From: an uncultured Magnetospirillum sp. | Lineage (GTDB): Bacteria; Pseudomonadota; Alphaproteobacteria; Rhodospirillales; Magnetospirillaceae | Direction: 5' to 3' | NCBI RefSeq assembly: GCF_903853455.1 | Contig: NZ_CAINTR010000144.1 | Span: forward strand, 21,397-85,396 | DNA: 64,000 nucleotides | In this document: positions 40,638 through 49,868 of the stretch, piece by piece | Layout of the letters: each line of letters begins with the position of its first letter | Position numbering within the stretch: the stretch's first letter is position 1 | The notes under the pieces: model-generated | Database searches by the model: none | Seen by the model: only the letters and a program-made list of their open reading frames with translations | What the model was told of the DNA's origin: nothing | Translations under genes and position numbers: made by a program

Positions 40638-40700
40638 GATCGGCGCTCGGGCGGCAAGAGCCAAGGGCCACGGAAGTGGCCCGCCCGCCGCCTGAGGGAC
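40638..40700 (+). repeat. TGAGGG hairpin element, copy D (before SDR gene)
   Basis: Shortened copy: ...AAGAGCCAAG, hairpin GGGCCAC-ggaa-GTGGCCC, then GCCCGCCGCCTGAGGGAC. It fills the gap between the Rid gene and the SDR gene; a separate AAAAAGGAG supplies the SD. Confidence 0.75.
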
Positions 40701-40718
40701 ATAAAAAGGAGCCCCGCC

Positions 40719-41387
40719 ATGCCGACCATCCTGATCGTCGGAGCCAGCCGCGGGCTGGGTCTGGAATTCGTCCGGCAATACGCCGCCGACGGCTGGCGGG
40801 TCCTGGCGACGGTGCGCGACATCGCCCAAGGCCGCGCGGTGTCCGAGGCCGGGGCCGAGGTCTATATCTGCGACGTCGCCGATCTCGCCTCGGTGACGCG
40901 GCTGGCGGCGAGTCTGGCCGACACCGGACTGGACATCGTGCTGCACAGCGCCGGCATCTATGGCGAGCGCCAGGAGTTCGGCGCGGTCGATCCCGACGAA
41001 TTCCTGAAGGTCATGCGCGTCGATGCCCTCGCCCCCCTCAAGATGGCGGAGGCCTTGGCCGACCGCCTGTGCGGGCGCAAGATCTTCGCCGCCATGTCGT
41101 CCATGATGGGATCGGTGGCCGAGAACACCTCCGGCGGCTCCCATGCCTACCGTGCCGCCAAGGCGGCGCTGAACATGGTGATCAAGGGTCTGGCCATCGA
41201 CCTGGCCCCGCGCGGCATCCTGACCGTGGCGCTGTCGCCCGGCTGGGTCCGCACCGACATGGGCGGCCCCACCGCTCCGCTGGAGCCGCCGGAATCGGTG
41301 GCCGGCATGCGCAAGGTCCTGGCCGCACTGACGCCGGAGAACAGCGGCCGGCTGATGCATTACGACGGACGCCGGCTTGATTGGTAG
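40719..41387 (+). CDS. Short-chain dehydrogenase/reductase (C-factor-like)
   Basis: 222 residues. Rossmann start ILIVGASRGLGLEFVRQYA, then DVAD, HSAGIYG, and catalytic S...Y-x-x-x-K (SSMMGSVAE...HAYRAAKAALNM). Ends in SPGWVRTDMGG. Of the small SDR group related to CsgA/C-factor. Substrate unknown. The start has AAAAAGGAG upstream. Confidence 0.88.
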   Translation: MPTILIVGASRGLGLEFVRQYAADGWRVLATVRDIAQGRAVSEAGAEVYICDVADLASVTRLAASLADTGLDIVLHSAGIYGERQEFGAVDPDEFLKVMRVDALAPLKMAEALADRLCGRKIFAAMSSMMGSVAENTSGGSHAYRAAKAALNMVIKGLAIDLAPRGILTVALSPGWVRTDMGGPTAPLEPPESVAGMRKVLAALTPENSGRLMHYDGRRLDW

Positions 41388-41398
41388 GGAGGGCACTC

Positions 41399-42001
41399 AT
41401 GAGCGACCCCATTCAGTTCTACTTCGACTTCGCCTCCCCTTACGGCTATTTCGCCAGCCTCTACATCGACGCGCTGGGCGAACGCTGCGGCCGCGCGGTG
41501 GCGTGGAAGCCGATCATGATCGGCAGCGCCTTCAAGGCGTCGGGCAACCTGCCGCTGGTGGAGCAGCCCCTCAAGGGCGCCTATGCCCGCCATGACTGGG
41601 AGCGCATGGCCCGCATGCTGAAGGCCCCCTACCGCCTTCCCGACCGCTTCCCGGTGCCGGCGCTGCCGCCGTCGCGGGCGTTCTGGTGGCTGGCCGAGCG
41701 TGACGAGGTCCAGGCCAAGGCCTATGCGCGGGCGGTCTACCACGCCTATTTCGCCGAGAACCGCGACATTTCCGAGGTGGCGGTGGCGACCGAGCTGGCG
41801 GGGCGGCTGGGCATCGACGCCGCCGCCCTGGAGACCGCGATCCAGGAACCGCACTGGAAACAGCGCCTGAAGGACGAGACCGAAGCCGCCATCGCCGCCG
41901 GCGTGTTCGGTTCGCCGTTCGTCATCGCCGACGGCGAGGGATTCTGGGGCGCCGACCGGTTGCCGATGATCGAGGGCTGGCTGAAGAGCGGCGGCTGGTA
42001 A
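41399..42001 (+). CDS. DsbA-family 2-hydroxychromene-2-carboxylate isomerase-like protein
   Basis: 200 residues; kappa-class GST/DsbA fold. FYFDFASPYGYFAS supplies the catalytic Ser of HCCA isomerases in place of Cys; GVFGSPFVIADGEGFWGADRL carries the cis-Pro. The start has GGGAGGG seven bases upstream. The family isomerises 2-hydroxychromene-2-carboxylate in naphthalene breakdown, but most homologues are uncharacterised glutathione-dependent enzymes; no aromatic pathway is nearby. Confidence 0.82.
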   Translation: MSDPIQFYFDFASPYGYFASLYIDALGERCGRAVAWKPIMIGSAFKASGNLPLVEQPLKGAYARHDWERMARMLKAPYRLPDRFPVPALPPSRAFWWLAERDEVQAKAYARAVYHAYFAENRDISEVAVATELAGRLGIDAAALETAIQEPHWKQRLKDETEAAIAAGVFGSPFVIADGEGFWGADRLPMIEGWLKSGGW

Positions 42002-42067
42002 CATGTTGCCAGCCGGCGCCCGACCTCTTACTAATTAAGCAAGGCCGCAGCCCCTGGGAGAACAGCC

Positions 42068-42478
42068 GTGCCGCTACTCATTGACCTGAAACCCGGCGAG
42101 AAAGTGATCGTCAACGGTGCCGTCGTCGAGAATGCCGGTCACTCCACGAAGCTTAGGGTCCTGAACGATTCCAACATCCTGCGGGAAAAGGACATCATCG
42201 CCGACGGCGACAACATCACGCCGGCCGGCCGGGTCTATTTCTTCATCCAGAACTCGTACATCTTTCCCGGCAGCCGGGCGAAATATGTCGCCCTGTTCGA
42301 GCACTGCATCGATGAATACGTCATGTCCTGCTCGAGCGCGGCGCCGTTGGCCGACGAGATCCGCGCCGCCGTCGCCGGAGTCGAGTATTACAAGGCCCTG
42401 AAACTGGCCCGCAAGCTGCTGAAGCACGAGGCGCAGCTTCTCGACATCTACAACAAGGCGAACGCCGCCAAGGCCTGA
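42068..42478 (+). CDS. flbT: Flagellin synthesis post-transcriptional regulator FlbT
   Basis: 136 residues from GTG 42068 (GGGAGAA upstream). FlbT family: LLIDLKPGEKVIVNGAVVEN, VLNDSNILREKDI, PAGRVYFFIQ, then helical region with YYKALKLARKLLKHE. FlbT binds the 5' UTR of flagellin mRNA and restrains its translation until assembly proceeds. No flaF or flagellin is adjacent. Its 3' end overlaps the convergent glycosyltransferase gene by 31 bp. Confidence 0.93.
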   Translation: MPLLIDLKPGEKVIVNGAVVENAGHSTKLRVLNDSNILREKDIIADGDNITPAGRVYFFIQNSYIFPGSRAKYVALFEHCIDEYVMSCSSAAPLADEIRAAVAGVEYYKALKLARKLLKHEAQLLDIYNKANAAKA

Positions 42479-44196
42479 GACAGGTCCGCGAGCACGCCGG
42501 CCCAATCGCCCGGCTTGGCCTGACGGAACAGCCGGGCGGTGGGGTACCACGGGCTGTCGGACCGGCCGGTCATCCACAGGAAGGCGCTGGTCGGATTGGC
42601 CAGGACGATCCACACCGGCTTGCCCAACGCCCCCGCCAGATGCGCCACCGCGGTGTCCACCGTGATCACCAGATCCAGGGCGGCGACGGCGGCGGCGGTG
42701 TCGGCGAAATCCTCCAGCCGGGGGCCGAGATCCACAAGACGGCCGTGGTCGAACAGGTCCGAGGCCTCGGCGGCGGCATCCCCCTTCTGGAGCGAGAAGA
42801 TCCGGCAGTCCGCCAGATCGGCCAGGTCATGCGGCCGCAACGACCGCGACTGGTTGTCGCGCCGGGTGGCGCTGCCGCTCCAGACCACCCCGACCTTCAA
42901 GCCGGCCAGCCCGGCCACATCGGAAAAGTCGGCGGCGCCAGCGGGAACGCTCAGATAAGGAACGACCGCCGGAACCGTCTCCAGCGTGGTTCCCAGCAGG
43001 TGGGGCAACGACATCAGCGCCACATGGCGGTCGCACACCGGCAGCGGCGCTTCGCCCGCCTCGACCACCACCAGCCGTGGGTCCAGGGTGCGGAACAGCC
43101 GCCCCAGCCCCTTGCGGCATTCCAGGGTCACCGAGGCTGCACGCCCGACCAGCAGGGGCACGTAGCGGCACATTTCCAGCGCGTCGCCAAAGCCCTGTTC
43201 GGCATGAACCAGCAGGGAGAGTCCGTCGAGCGGCTCGCCACGCCAGGCAATCGACGGAAATTGGCGGATGAAGCGGGTGAAATAGGCGGTCCGCCAGCGT
43301 CCCTCGTATTCCCGCCACCCCTCGGCATAGTCGCCCTTGGTCAGCAGGACCAGGGAGAGGTTCCAATGCAGGTCGGGCTCGTCGGGAAAGCGCCCCAGGG
43401 CCTGGCGCAAAATAGCCTCGGCCTCGGTCAGCCGGCCCATGTCCCGCAGCACCGCCGCCAGGTTGACGGTGGCGTCGAGAGAGCCGGGGTCGAGGACCAG
43501 CGCCCGCTCATAGGCCTCCACCGCCTCGTCGAAGCGCTGGCCGGCGACCAGGGCGTTGGCCAGGTTGTACTGCCGGATCGAGCTGTCGGACAGTGTGATC
43601 GCATGGCGGAAGTTGTCGATGGCGGCGTCGTAGATCCCCATCTCGGCATAGGCGTTGCCCATGTTGAACCATGCCAGCCCGTTGTCGGGCTCCAGGCGGG
43701 TGGCCTTGATGTAAGCCTCCACCGCCTCGCCGGGGCTTTCCAACGCCAGCAGGGCATTACCGAAATTCACGTGCGCGTCGGCCATCTCCGGGTGGATCAG
43801 GATGGCCTGGACCGCCATGTCGGCGGCCTCGTCATGCCGGCCGTCGAGGTTCAGGGCGCCTGACAGGTTGACATAGGCCTCCGCCGATTGCGGGTTCAAG
43901 GTGATCGCCTTCTGGAAGCAATCGATCGCCTCGGGAAACCGGTTCAGGCTTTGGAGGGCGTTGCCCAGATTGATGTGGGAGAGGAACCACTCGGGCTGCC
44001 GTTCCATGGCGGCGGCGGCCAGCGAAGCCGCGTTCTGGCCGTCGCCGGCGGAGAGGGCCAAAACGCTCATCATGTTGAGAGCGTCCACATTGGCGGGGTC
44101 TTGCGTCAGCACCGCCTTGTAATGGCGCACCGCGTCGCCCAGACGTCCGGCCTTGTGGCATTCGATGCCCTGCCGCAGTTCCTGTTCCAGGTCCAT
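42448..44196 (-). CDS. TPR-glycosyltransferase (possible flagellin glycosyltransferase)
   Basis: 582 residues. N-terminal half is a row of about eight TPR units (about 1-285; e.g. AEAYVNLSGALNLDGRHDEAADMAVQAI), the C-terminal half a GT-B-type domain (about 300-582) like ADP-heptose/GT9 enzymes: LLVHAEQGFGDALEMCRYVPLL, VGVVWSGSATRRDNQSRS, and ITVDTAVAHLAGALGKPVWIVL. TPR-GT proteins of this build often modify flagellins. It starts 18 bp after flgL on the same strand, so it is probably in the flagellar operon, and a pseudaminic-acid cluster lies 10 kb away. Confidence 0.82.
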   Translation of the reverse strand: MDLEQELRQGIECHKAGRLGDAVRHYKAVLTQDPANVDALNMMSVLALSAGDGQNAASLAAAAMERQPEWFLSHINLGNALQSLNRFPEAIDCFQKAITLNPQSAEAYVNLSGALNLDGRHDEAADMAVQAILIHPEMADAHVNFGNALLALESPGEAVEAYIKATRLEPDNGLAWFNMGNAYAEMGIYDAAIDNFRHAITLSDSSIRQYNLANALVAGQRFDEAVEAYERALVLDPGSLDATVNLAAVLRDMGRLTEAEAILRQALGRFPDEPDLHWNLSLVLLTKGDYAEGWREYEGRWRTAYFTRFIRQFPSIAWRGEPLDGLSLLVHAEQGFGDALEMCRYVPLLVGRAASVTLECRKGLGRLFRTLDPRLVVVEAGEAPLPVCDRHVALMSLPHLLGTTLETVPAVVPYLSVPAGAADFSDVAGLAGLKVGVVWSGSATRRDNQSRSLRPHDLADLADCRIFSLQKGDAAAEASDLFDHGRLVDLGPRLEDFADTAAAVAALDLVITVDTAVAHLAGALGKPVWIVLANPTSAFLWMTGRSDSPWYPTARLFRQAKPGDWAGVLADLSQALAAFALL

Positions 44197-44214
44197 ATGA
44201 TCGTGCGCCCGATG

Positions 44215-46359
44215 CTATTTCAGGTAGTTTATGAGACTGAGACCCGAGACCTTAGCCAATGACTGATAGCTTGCCTGGAGGGAATTAGTCTCGCTCATCA
44301 AGGTGGTCACCACCGTATTCTGGTCGGCCACGGTGATTTTCGAGATTTGCCCCTGGAGGAACCCGACGAAGTTGTTTTGATATGCAAGCGTGTTGTTGAT
44401 CGTGCTCGCCGTGAAGCCCAGTTTCGTCGATAGCGCATTGACGTCGCCGCGCAGCTCTGGCCCGAAGGGGGGCGTCCCCTCGGCCGGTGAAGTGAGCGCG
44501 TCATTCAGCAGGTACATGGCCTGATTGATGCGGCTCTGATTCTGATCCAGTCCTCCGGCCGTCCCATAGGTGCCTTGGGCGAGCATCCCCAAGGCCCGGA
44601 ATGCCTTCTCGAACGCGGTATCCGAGGCGTAGATGCCCACGTCCACCTGATCATTTTGATCGACACGATGCTGAATCTGCAATGAATCGCCCTTGTACCA
44701 CGATGAGACGTTGAGGTCGGCGGTGGTGGTCCCGGCCTCGGCGGTCATTTGGACACTTTGGACCTCGATGTTGCCACCGTTGTTGGCGGTAACCGTGTAG
44801 ACCCCGTCATTGACGCCGCTGGTGCTGTTCAAATGGATGACTTGGCCGACTGGCGGGTACGGGTTGCCCGAGTTGTCCTTGAACGAGGTGGCGCCATTAC
44901 TGCCGGTGATCCGCTCGCCGGTGACCCCGACCGGGCTGAAGCTCAGCGTCCCATAGCCGGGACTGGCGGAGTTGGCGGCGGCGGTGACGGTGCTGGCGGA
45001 TACGCCGGTGGAGCCGCCGAACGACACGGTGACGTCGTTGCGGCCGGTCTGGGGCAGGAACTTGCTGACCCGGAGCGCGTCCGAATTGATGTCGAAGGTC
45101 ACGCTGTTGGCCGTTGCCGCCGTAACCTTGAAGGTGCCGTTGTGGTCGGTCGAACCGCCGATGGTGATGGTGTTGCCGACAGCATAGGCGCCCAGGTCGT
45201 TGCCGGCGGTCTTGATGGTCACCGAGGTCTTGCCGGCGACGACCGAAGGCGTCGCCGTCATGGTGACGGTGCCGGGGGTCAGCGCGGTCGCGGCGCCGCC
45301 ATTGAGCGAAAGGCTCAACGGCGCGGTCGCGGCATTCTGAGCGATGCTCTCGGATTTGGCCTGATCGGTGTCGGTGGCGATCTCGACCACGTTGTTGGCA
45401 TTGCTGACAACCTTATAGGCCCCGTCATAAGCAGCACCTGCCGAGCCGTTGATGGTGAACTTGGTTCCCACCGCCATGGCGGACATGGCATTGGCGGTCG
45501 TCGGCGAAATCGTCATGTTGCCGTCGGGCGCGAAGGCGAAATTGAGGTCGCCGGAGGCCGCCGGCAGGATCTTGGTCGGAGTCGACCCATAGGTGATGGT
45601 GGGTGAACCGGAGCCGGCGCCGTTGGTTTCGGCCAGGGCGGTGCCACCCACATTCATGGCGGCGTGGCTGCGAACTTGGTAATCCTGGTTGTTGGAGAGG
45701 CTGTTGCTGACCGTGACGACGGCACCGGTCGCCAGCGGCGTCAGGCCATTGGCATTGGCGGCGGTAATGGTCCCGGTCGCTGGCGTGAAGGTCAGAGACC
45801 CGGTACTCTGCCGGGTGACCGTGGCCTGAAGTAGCTGGGCCGACCGGGAGGTTGGCCAAGTTTTGTCGGTGCCGTCATAGATCGCCTGAAAACCCGTCAG
45901 GGTCGAAGCGGGAAGGACCACCGGCTCGGTGCTGACCCGCCCACCGGAGAATATGTACTGGCCGTTGATGTTAGCCGTCAGATAGGACTGAATATCAATC
46001 ATGGTCGAAAAGGCGAATTTCTGGATGCTCTCGACATTCGTCTGATTCGTCGTATCGCCGGAAAAGAACGTATTCAGGCTCTTCTGAAAATTCTTGAGCG
46101 ATGCCGAAACACTGTCCAGCGTCGTCGAGGCCGCGCTCAAGGTCGTGGAAACCACCTGGTTTCCTTTGACGAATTGTTGGACCGCCTCCGACTCGGTCTG
46201 GTAATTGAGCAGGCTGTTCGTATCGGAAGCGATGCCGGAATATGTCTGAGCCTTCAGTCCCGTCGATACCTGGAGCTGGGAATCATTAATCTGGCTCTGG
46301 GTATTGAGTATCTGATTGACGTAAGTGGTGTTGGCCCCGAGCGTGCCGATACGAGACAT
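44215..46359 (-). CDS. flgL: Flagellar hook-filament junction protein FlgL, with large insertion
   Basis: 714 residues, about twice the usual FlgL. The conserved helical ends are present: N-terminal MSRIGTLGANTTYVNQILNTQSQINDSQLQVSTGLKAQTYSG region and C-terminal QNNFVGFLQGQISKITVADQNTVVTTLMSETNSLQASYQSLAKVSGLSL region (quoted only by ends). Between about 175 and 570 lies a Ser/Thr/Gly-rich beta domain with at least three related units, each of the form AVG-x-x-x-x-I-x-G...DG-x-Y-K-V, at about 300, 395 and 505. The insertion would be exposed at the filament junction. Last structural gene of the flgI-flgL unit. Confidence 0.88.
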   Translation of the reverse strand: MSRIGTLGANTTYVNQILNTQSQINDSQLQVSTGLKAQTYSGIASDTNSLLNYQTESEAVQQFVKGNQVVSTTLSAASTTLDSVSASLKNFQKSLNTFFSGDTTNQTNVESIQKFAFSTMIDIQSYLTANINGQYIFSGGRVSTEPVVLPASTLTGFQAIYDGTDKTWPTSRSAQLLQATVTRQSTGSLTFTPATGTITAANANGLTPLATGAVVTVSNSLSNNQDYQVRSHAAMNVGGTALAETNGAGSGSPTITYGSTPTKILPAASGDLNFAFAPDGNMTISPTTANAMSAMAVGTKFTINGSAGAAYDGAYKVVSNANNVVEIATDTDQAKSESIAQNAATAPLSLSLNGGAATALTPGTVTMTATPSVVAGKTSVTIKTAGNDLGAYAVGNTITIGGSTDHNGTFKVTAATANSVTFDINSDALRVSKFLPQTGRNDVTVSFGGSTGVSASTVTAAANSASPGYGTLSFSPVGVTGERITGSNGATSFKDNSGNPYPPVGQVIHLNSTSGVNDGVYTVTANNGGNIEVQSVQMTAEAGTTTADLNVSSWYKGDSLQIQHRVDQNDQVDVGIYASDTAFEKAFRALGMLAQGTYGTAGGLDQNQSRINQAMYLLNDALTSPAEGTPPFGPELRGDVNALSTKLGFTASTINNTLAYQNNFVGFLQGQISKITVADQNTVVTTLMSETNSLQASYQSLAKVSGLSLINYLK

Positions 46360-46370
46360 GACCGGCCTCC

Positions 46371-49010
46371 TTAATGGATAATGTTGACGAGGGTATCGAG
46401 CATTTGCTGAAGTGTCGAGATCACCTTCGCCGAGGCCGAATAGGCCTGTTGGAAGTTAATCATATTCGCAACCTCTTCGTCGAGATTAACGCCGCTAAGA
46501 GACGTAAACTGGCTGTTCAGCGACTGCCCCAAGGTCGTTTGGTAGGTCTGCTGGTCCTTCGAGTGCGAAGCATTGACCGAGACCACCGAAATGCTGGCGG
46601 CGGCATATTCCGCGAGAGTATAGCTGCCCGCGGACATATCACCGGCCGCCGCCATGGAGATCTTGCCTCCCAGGGTTTTAGCCAGTTGCTGGACGTTGGT
46701 ATTGTCGCCTTCGGATAAGGAGTACGAATTCAGATCGGCATTGTATTGGATGGAACCGCTGGCGATCAGGGACGGAGATCCCTGAATGTCGGTGCGAACC
46801 GAAAGGTTGCCGGCGCTTCTGGTCGCCGAGGCGTGCAGCCCCAGATCGGTGACGATGCTGCCCGGAGGCGTGAGGTTGTCGGGCGTGGCCCCCACATACA
46901 GTTCCTTGTCGTCGGTCTGACGGATGCGCAGACGATAGCCTGAGCCATCGGGAATGACGGTGGCCTGAACCAGATGCGCCTGCTTCATCCCCAGATAGGT
47001 GCCGAGATTGTTGGTCCCCATGGTGCCGCCCGACACGTCCACGTTCAGCGGCTGACCGCGGCTGTCCCACACCCGCAACTGATAGCTGCCGGTGCTGTCC
47101 TGGACCACCTTGGCCTGGATCGAACCACCCACCGCGTCGATGGCGGCGGCAACCTGGCTCAGATCGGTGGTGGTGGTCGGGATCGAGATGGGGAAGCCGG
47201 CGACGGTGCCGTTGGAATCCGAAATACTGATGGTGCCGGAAGTGGTCAGCGTCAGCGCGGTATTCGCCAGGACCGAGGACTCGTTGGTCTGGGTCTGACT
47301 GTTGATGATCGAGGCCATTCCCGCCAGCGACGTGCCGGCCGGGATGTTGACGGCGTTGCCAATCTGGCCCGACGGATCGAGCAGACGGAAGGTCCGCACG
47401 GCGGTGGTGGTATAGTTGGCGGGAAGAGGCTTCGAATCGCTGATGGAATTCGGCACCGCCTTGGTAATCAGATCGTTCAGGCCGAAGAAGTTGGAAAAAC
47501 CACTGACCGTCTGGTCGGCCTTGCCGTCGCCATCCGCGTCGAAATTGATGGTGGCATCACCGGCGGCGGCGCCCTTGGCGGACGAGACTTGGTCCCGGAA
47601 GCCCAGCGACACGCCCGTGTTGCCGGTGTTGAGTACGAATTTGCCACTGGCGATCGATGCGGTCGCCGCGCTGAGCGGACTATTCTGATAGGTCTGGGCC
47701 TGCATCCAGTTCTGGATCTTGGCGGCCACGTCGGTCAGCGCCACGCCGGGCGGCGACGGATTGGCCGAGATGTCCAGGGAAGTGGGATTGCCGGAAGCGT
47801 CGTTGTAGGCCGTGCTCGCCATGATGGTCTTCAGCGTGGTGCTGGCGACCTCGGTGCCGCTGCTGTCGAACATGGCGATGGTGGTGTCGCCGTTGCCGCT
47901 CAACCAGATCTTCTGCGGGTTGGGGGTTAGGCCGGCAGGGATCAGCCCCCCGTTGACGGTGGGATTGTTGGGATCCATCAACTGACGCGTTCCGGTCATC
48001 TGCGAGGGCGTATTGGGAAAGGATATGCCGCGATTATGGACCTGATTGATGTTGTCCTTCAGCTTACTCGCCAGTTCATCGAGCTGAGCCTGGAGACTGG
48101 GGATGACGGTGTCACGCATATCCAGCATGGCACGCATATTGCCGTCGGTGACATCCGATGAGATATCGATGGGAGACGAGGACGTGGACGTGGACGTGGA
48201 CGTGGACGCGGGCAAGGTCAGGGTGAGCGGATTGAAGTTTCCCCCGGCCGCCGTCATCCACGCATCGGTGATGGACGTCGCCACATGGCTGAGGGTCGCG
48301 GCGCCATTCTCCACCAAGGTTTTACCGGAAGCGGTGTAAACCCCGACTGAACCGTCACCACGATTGAAATACTGAATATTCATGTACTTGGACAGGGCGG
48401 TCAGCGCGGTATCGCGCTGATCCTGAAGATCGCCGACATCGTTGCCGACCGCCAATCCCCGCACGATCTTTTGATTGAGGTCGTTGATATTCGCCAACTG
48501 GCCATTGACCAGCCCGACGGTATTTTGGATATCCTGGTCTGCTTGCAGGCGCAGGCTCTGCAACGAACCGCTCATCTGGCTGAGCTGAGTGGTGGTGTCC
48601 TCGGCGGTCTGCGCCACCGACGTCTGAAGGGACGGAGAGTTGACCTGGCCGGACAGGGTCTCGAAGGACGACTGCAACGTCTGCATCTGATCGGCGATGG
48701 AGTTCGCGCTTCCGACTTGGCCGAACAATTGCTCGACCCGGGGATAGTACTGCTGGGCGGTATCCAACGTGGCCTGGGCCGAGGCCTGGCCGCGGATATC
48801 CTTCATCAGGCCTTCATCAACCGTGCGCGTAATGGCACCGGCCTGCACACCGGCGCCGACGCCGGCAACATCGACCGATTCCGGCGTCATCACCTTACGG
48901 ACATAGCCCGGAGTGTTGACGTTGGTGACGTTCTGGGAAATGACGTCCAGGCCCTTCTGGCTCGTCAACAATCCCGAAAGCGCCGTGCTGAGACCGAGTG
49001 TCATGCCCAT
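46371..49010 (-). CDS. flgK: Flagellar hook-associated protein FlgK
   Basis: 879 residues from ATG 49010 (GGGGAAAA upstream). Joins hook and filament. N-terminal MGMTLGLSTALSGLLTSQKG and ISQNVTNVNTPGYVRK (rod/hook family signature), long coiled-coil, variable central domains, and C-terminal SGVNLDEEVANMINFQQAYSASAKVISTLQQM, the family's terminus. Longer than E. coli FlgK (about 550). A (TS)n run at about 270-280 is encoded by a hexanucleotide repeat (48175-48210). 11 bp from flgL. Confidence 0.94.
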   Translation of the reverse strand: MGMTLGLSTALSGLLTSQKGLDVISQNVTNVNTPGYVRKVMTPESVDVAGVGAGVQAGAITRTVDEGLMKDIRGQASAQATLDTAQQYYPRVEQLFGQVGSANSIADQMQTLQSSFETLSGQVNSPSLQTSVAQTAEDTTTQLSQMSGSLQSLRLQADQDIQNTVGLVNGQLANINDLNQKIVRGLAVGNDVGDLQDQRDTALTALSKYMNIQYFNRGDGSVGVYTASGKTLVENGAATLSHVATSITDAWMTAAGGNFNPLTLTLPASTSTSTSTSSSPIDISSDVTDGNMRAMLDMRDTVIPSLQAQLDELASKLKDNINQVHNRGISFPNTPSQMTGTRQLMDPNNPTVNGGLIPAGLTPNPQKIWLSGNGDTTIAMFDSSGTEVASTTLKTIMASTAYNDASGNPTSLDISANPSPPGVALTDVAAKIQNWMQAQTYQNSPLSAATASIASGKFVLNTGNTGVSLGFRDQVSSAKGAAAGDATINFDADGDGKADQTVSGFSNFFGLNDLITKAVPNSISDSKPLPANYTTTAVRTFRLLDPSGQIGNAVNIPAGTSLAGMASIINSQTQTNESSVLANTALTLTTSGTISISDSNGTVAGFPISIPTTTTDLSQVAAAIDAVGGSIQAKVVQDSTGSYQLRVWDSRGQPLNVDVSGGTMGTNNLGTYLGMKQAHLVQATVIPDGSGYRLRIRQTDDKELYVGATPDNLTPPGSIVTDLGLHASATRSAGNLSVRTDIQGSPSLIASGSIQYNADLNSYSLSEGDNTNVQQLAKTLGGKISMAAAGDMSAGSYTLAEYAAASISVVSVNASHSKDQQTYQTTLGQSLNSQFTSLSGVNLDEEVANMINFQQAYSASAKVISTLQQMLDTLVNIIH
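48175..48210. repeat. Hexanucleotide tandem repeat in flgK
   Basis: GACGTG is repeated four times with flanking GACGAG and GACGCG variants, encoding Ser-Thr repeats on the minus strand. Unit length is a multiple of three, so slippage would change length without frameshift. Confidence 0.8.
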
Positions 49011-49032
49011 GATATTTTCCCCGCCGTTCTGG

Positions 49033-49533
49033 CTAGAGCGACTTGTTGAACGAGAGTGACGCGCGGTTACCGGTATTACCGAATGTTCCGGCGCGGCCAT
49101 AGGTGGTCCCGTTGGCGGCCTTCTTCTTGGCGGCATTGATCATGATATTTATCACACGCTGGTAGGCGTCCATTTCAGCCCTGAGACGGATCTCGTTAAG
49201 GCTGATGAGCTCCTTAAGCCGGGTCCCCACCGCCAGCAACTCGTCACGCTGCTCGGGCTCCAGGGTCTCGGCCAGCTCAGGGCTGACAACCAAGGGATGC
49301 ACCGCCTGCTCATAGAGCCTGACCAGGGCTTCCTTGTTCCCGAGCAACACCGTGACGGTCTCCGGATCGTGGTTGGCCAGGGCCTCGTTCTCGATCTCCA
49401 GCAGGTCGCTCAGATTCTCGCAGGCGAAGATCAGGTCTTCGAAGGCGATGATCGGACCGCTGTCGATGACGTCGTCGTCATGGCCATCGTCTTCGGGCTG
49501 GAAGGTTTCGTCGTCGTAGGTCATGTCGGACAT
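49033..49533 (-). CDS. flgN: FlgN-like flagellar export chaperone (probable)
   Basis: 166 residues. Acidic start (DDETFQPEDDGHDDD) then long helices: FEDLIFACENLSDLLEIENEALANHD, LLGNKEALVRLYEQAV, and TRLKELISLNEIRLRAEMDAYQRVINIMINAAKKK, the size and helical pattern of FlgN chaperones, which hold FlgK and FlgL before export. Its place directly before flgK supports this. SD AGGAGGTG stands 7 bases before the ATG. Symbol is by position and pattern. Confidence 0.72.
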   Translation of the reverse strand: MSDMTYDDETFQPEDDGHDDDVIDSGPIIAFEDLIFACENLSDLLEIENEALANHDPETVTVLLGNKEALVRLYEQAVHPLVVSPELAETLEPEQRDELLAVGTRLKELISLNEIRLRAEMDAYQRVINIMINAAKKKAANGTTYGRAGTFGNTGNRASLSFNKSL

Positions 49534-49534
49534 G

Positions 49535-49867
49535 TCACTGCACCTCCTGGTGCTTCAACAGCATTTTCTGCACGGCGGCGCCGATGCCGAAACCGCTGCC
49601 ATTGCCACTGGTGCCGCCGCGATTGGCGACCATCTTGCCGTACTCGTCGATCAGCAGGGACCGGAACATTTCCTCGCCGTTGCCGCCGCCGAAAACGCCA
49701 TTGGTCTTGATGCCTTCGAACATGTGCTGAAACATCTGGGACACGAACTGGGCCTCGAACTGCTTGCCGACCTTGGCGGCGGTCGCCTTGTCGGGAGCGT
49801 GCATGGGCGGCAGCTTGGGGGTCGCCGGCGACGCGTCGAAGGAGGAGGCGAGGTCTGACATGGCCAT
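49535..49867 (-). CDS. flgJ: Rod-binding protein, FlgJ N-terminal type
   Basis: 110 residues. FlgJ/CheL rod-cap domain: AAKVGKQFEAQFVSQMFQHMFEG and GGGNGEEMFRSLLIDEYGKMVA. The muramidase domain of enterobacterial FlgJ is absent, as is usual in alphaproteobacteria, where a separate lytic enzyme is used. SD GGAGGTG stands 7 bases before the ATG; the stop is 1 bp from the flgN-like start. Confidence 0.85.
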   Translation of the reverse strand: MAMSDLASSFDASPATPKLPPMHAPDKATAAKVGKQFEAQFVSQMFQHMFEGIKTNGVFGGGNGEEMFRSLLIDEYGKMVANRGGTSGNGSGFGIGAAVQKMLLKHQEVQ

Positions 49868-49868
49868 G

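Noticed and set aside
41993..42008. CTGGTAACATGTTGCC before flbT as a sigma-54 promoter
   Set aside because: The spacing between GG and GC is 9 rather than 10 bp and it overlaps the stop of the previous gene.
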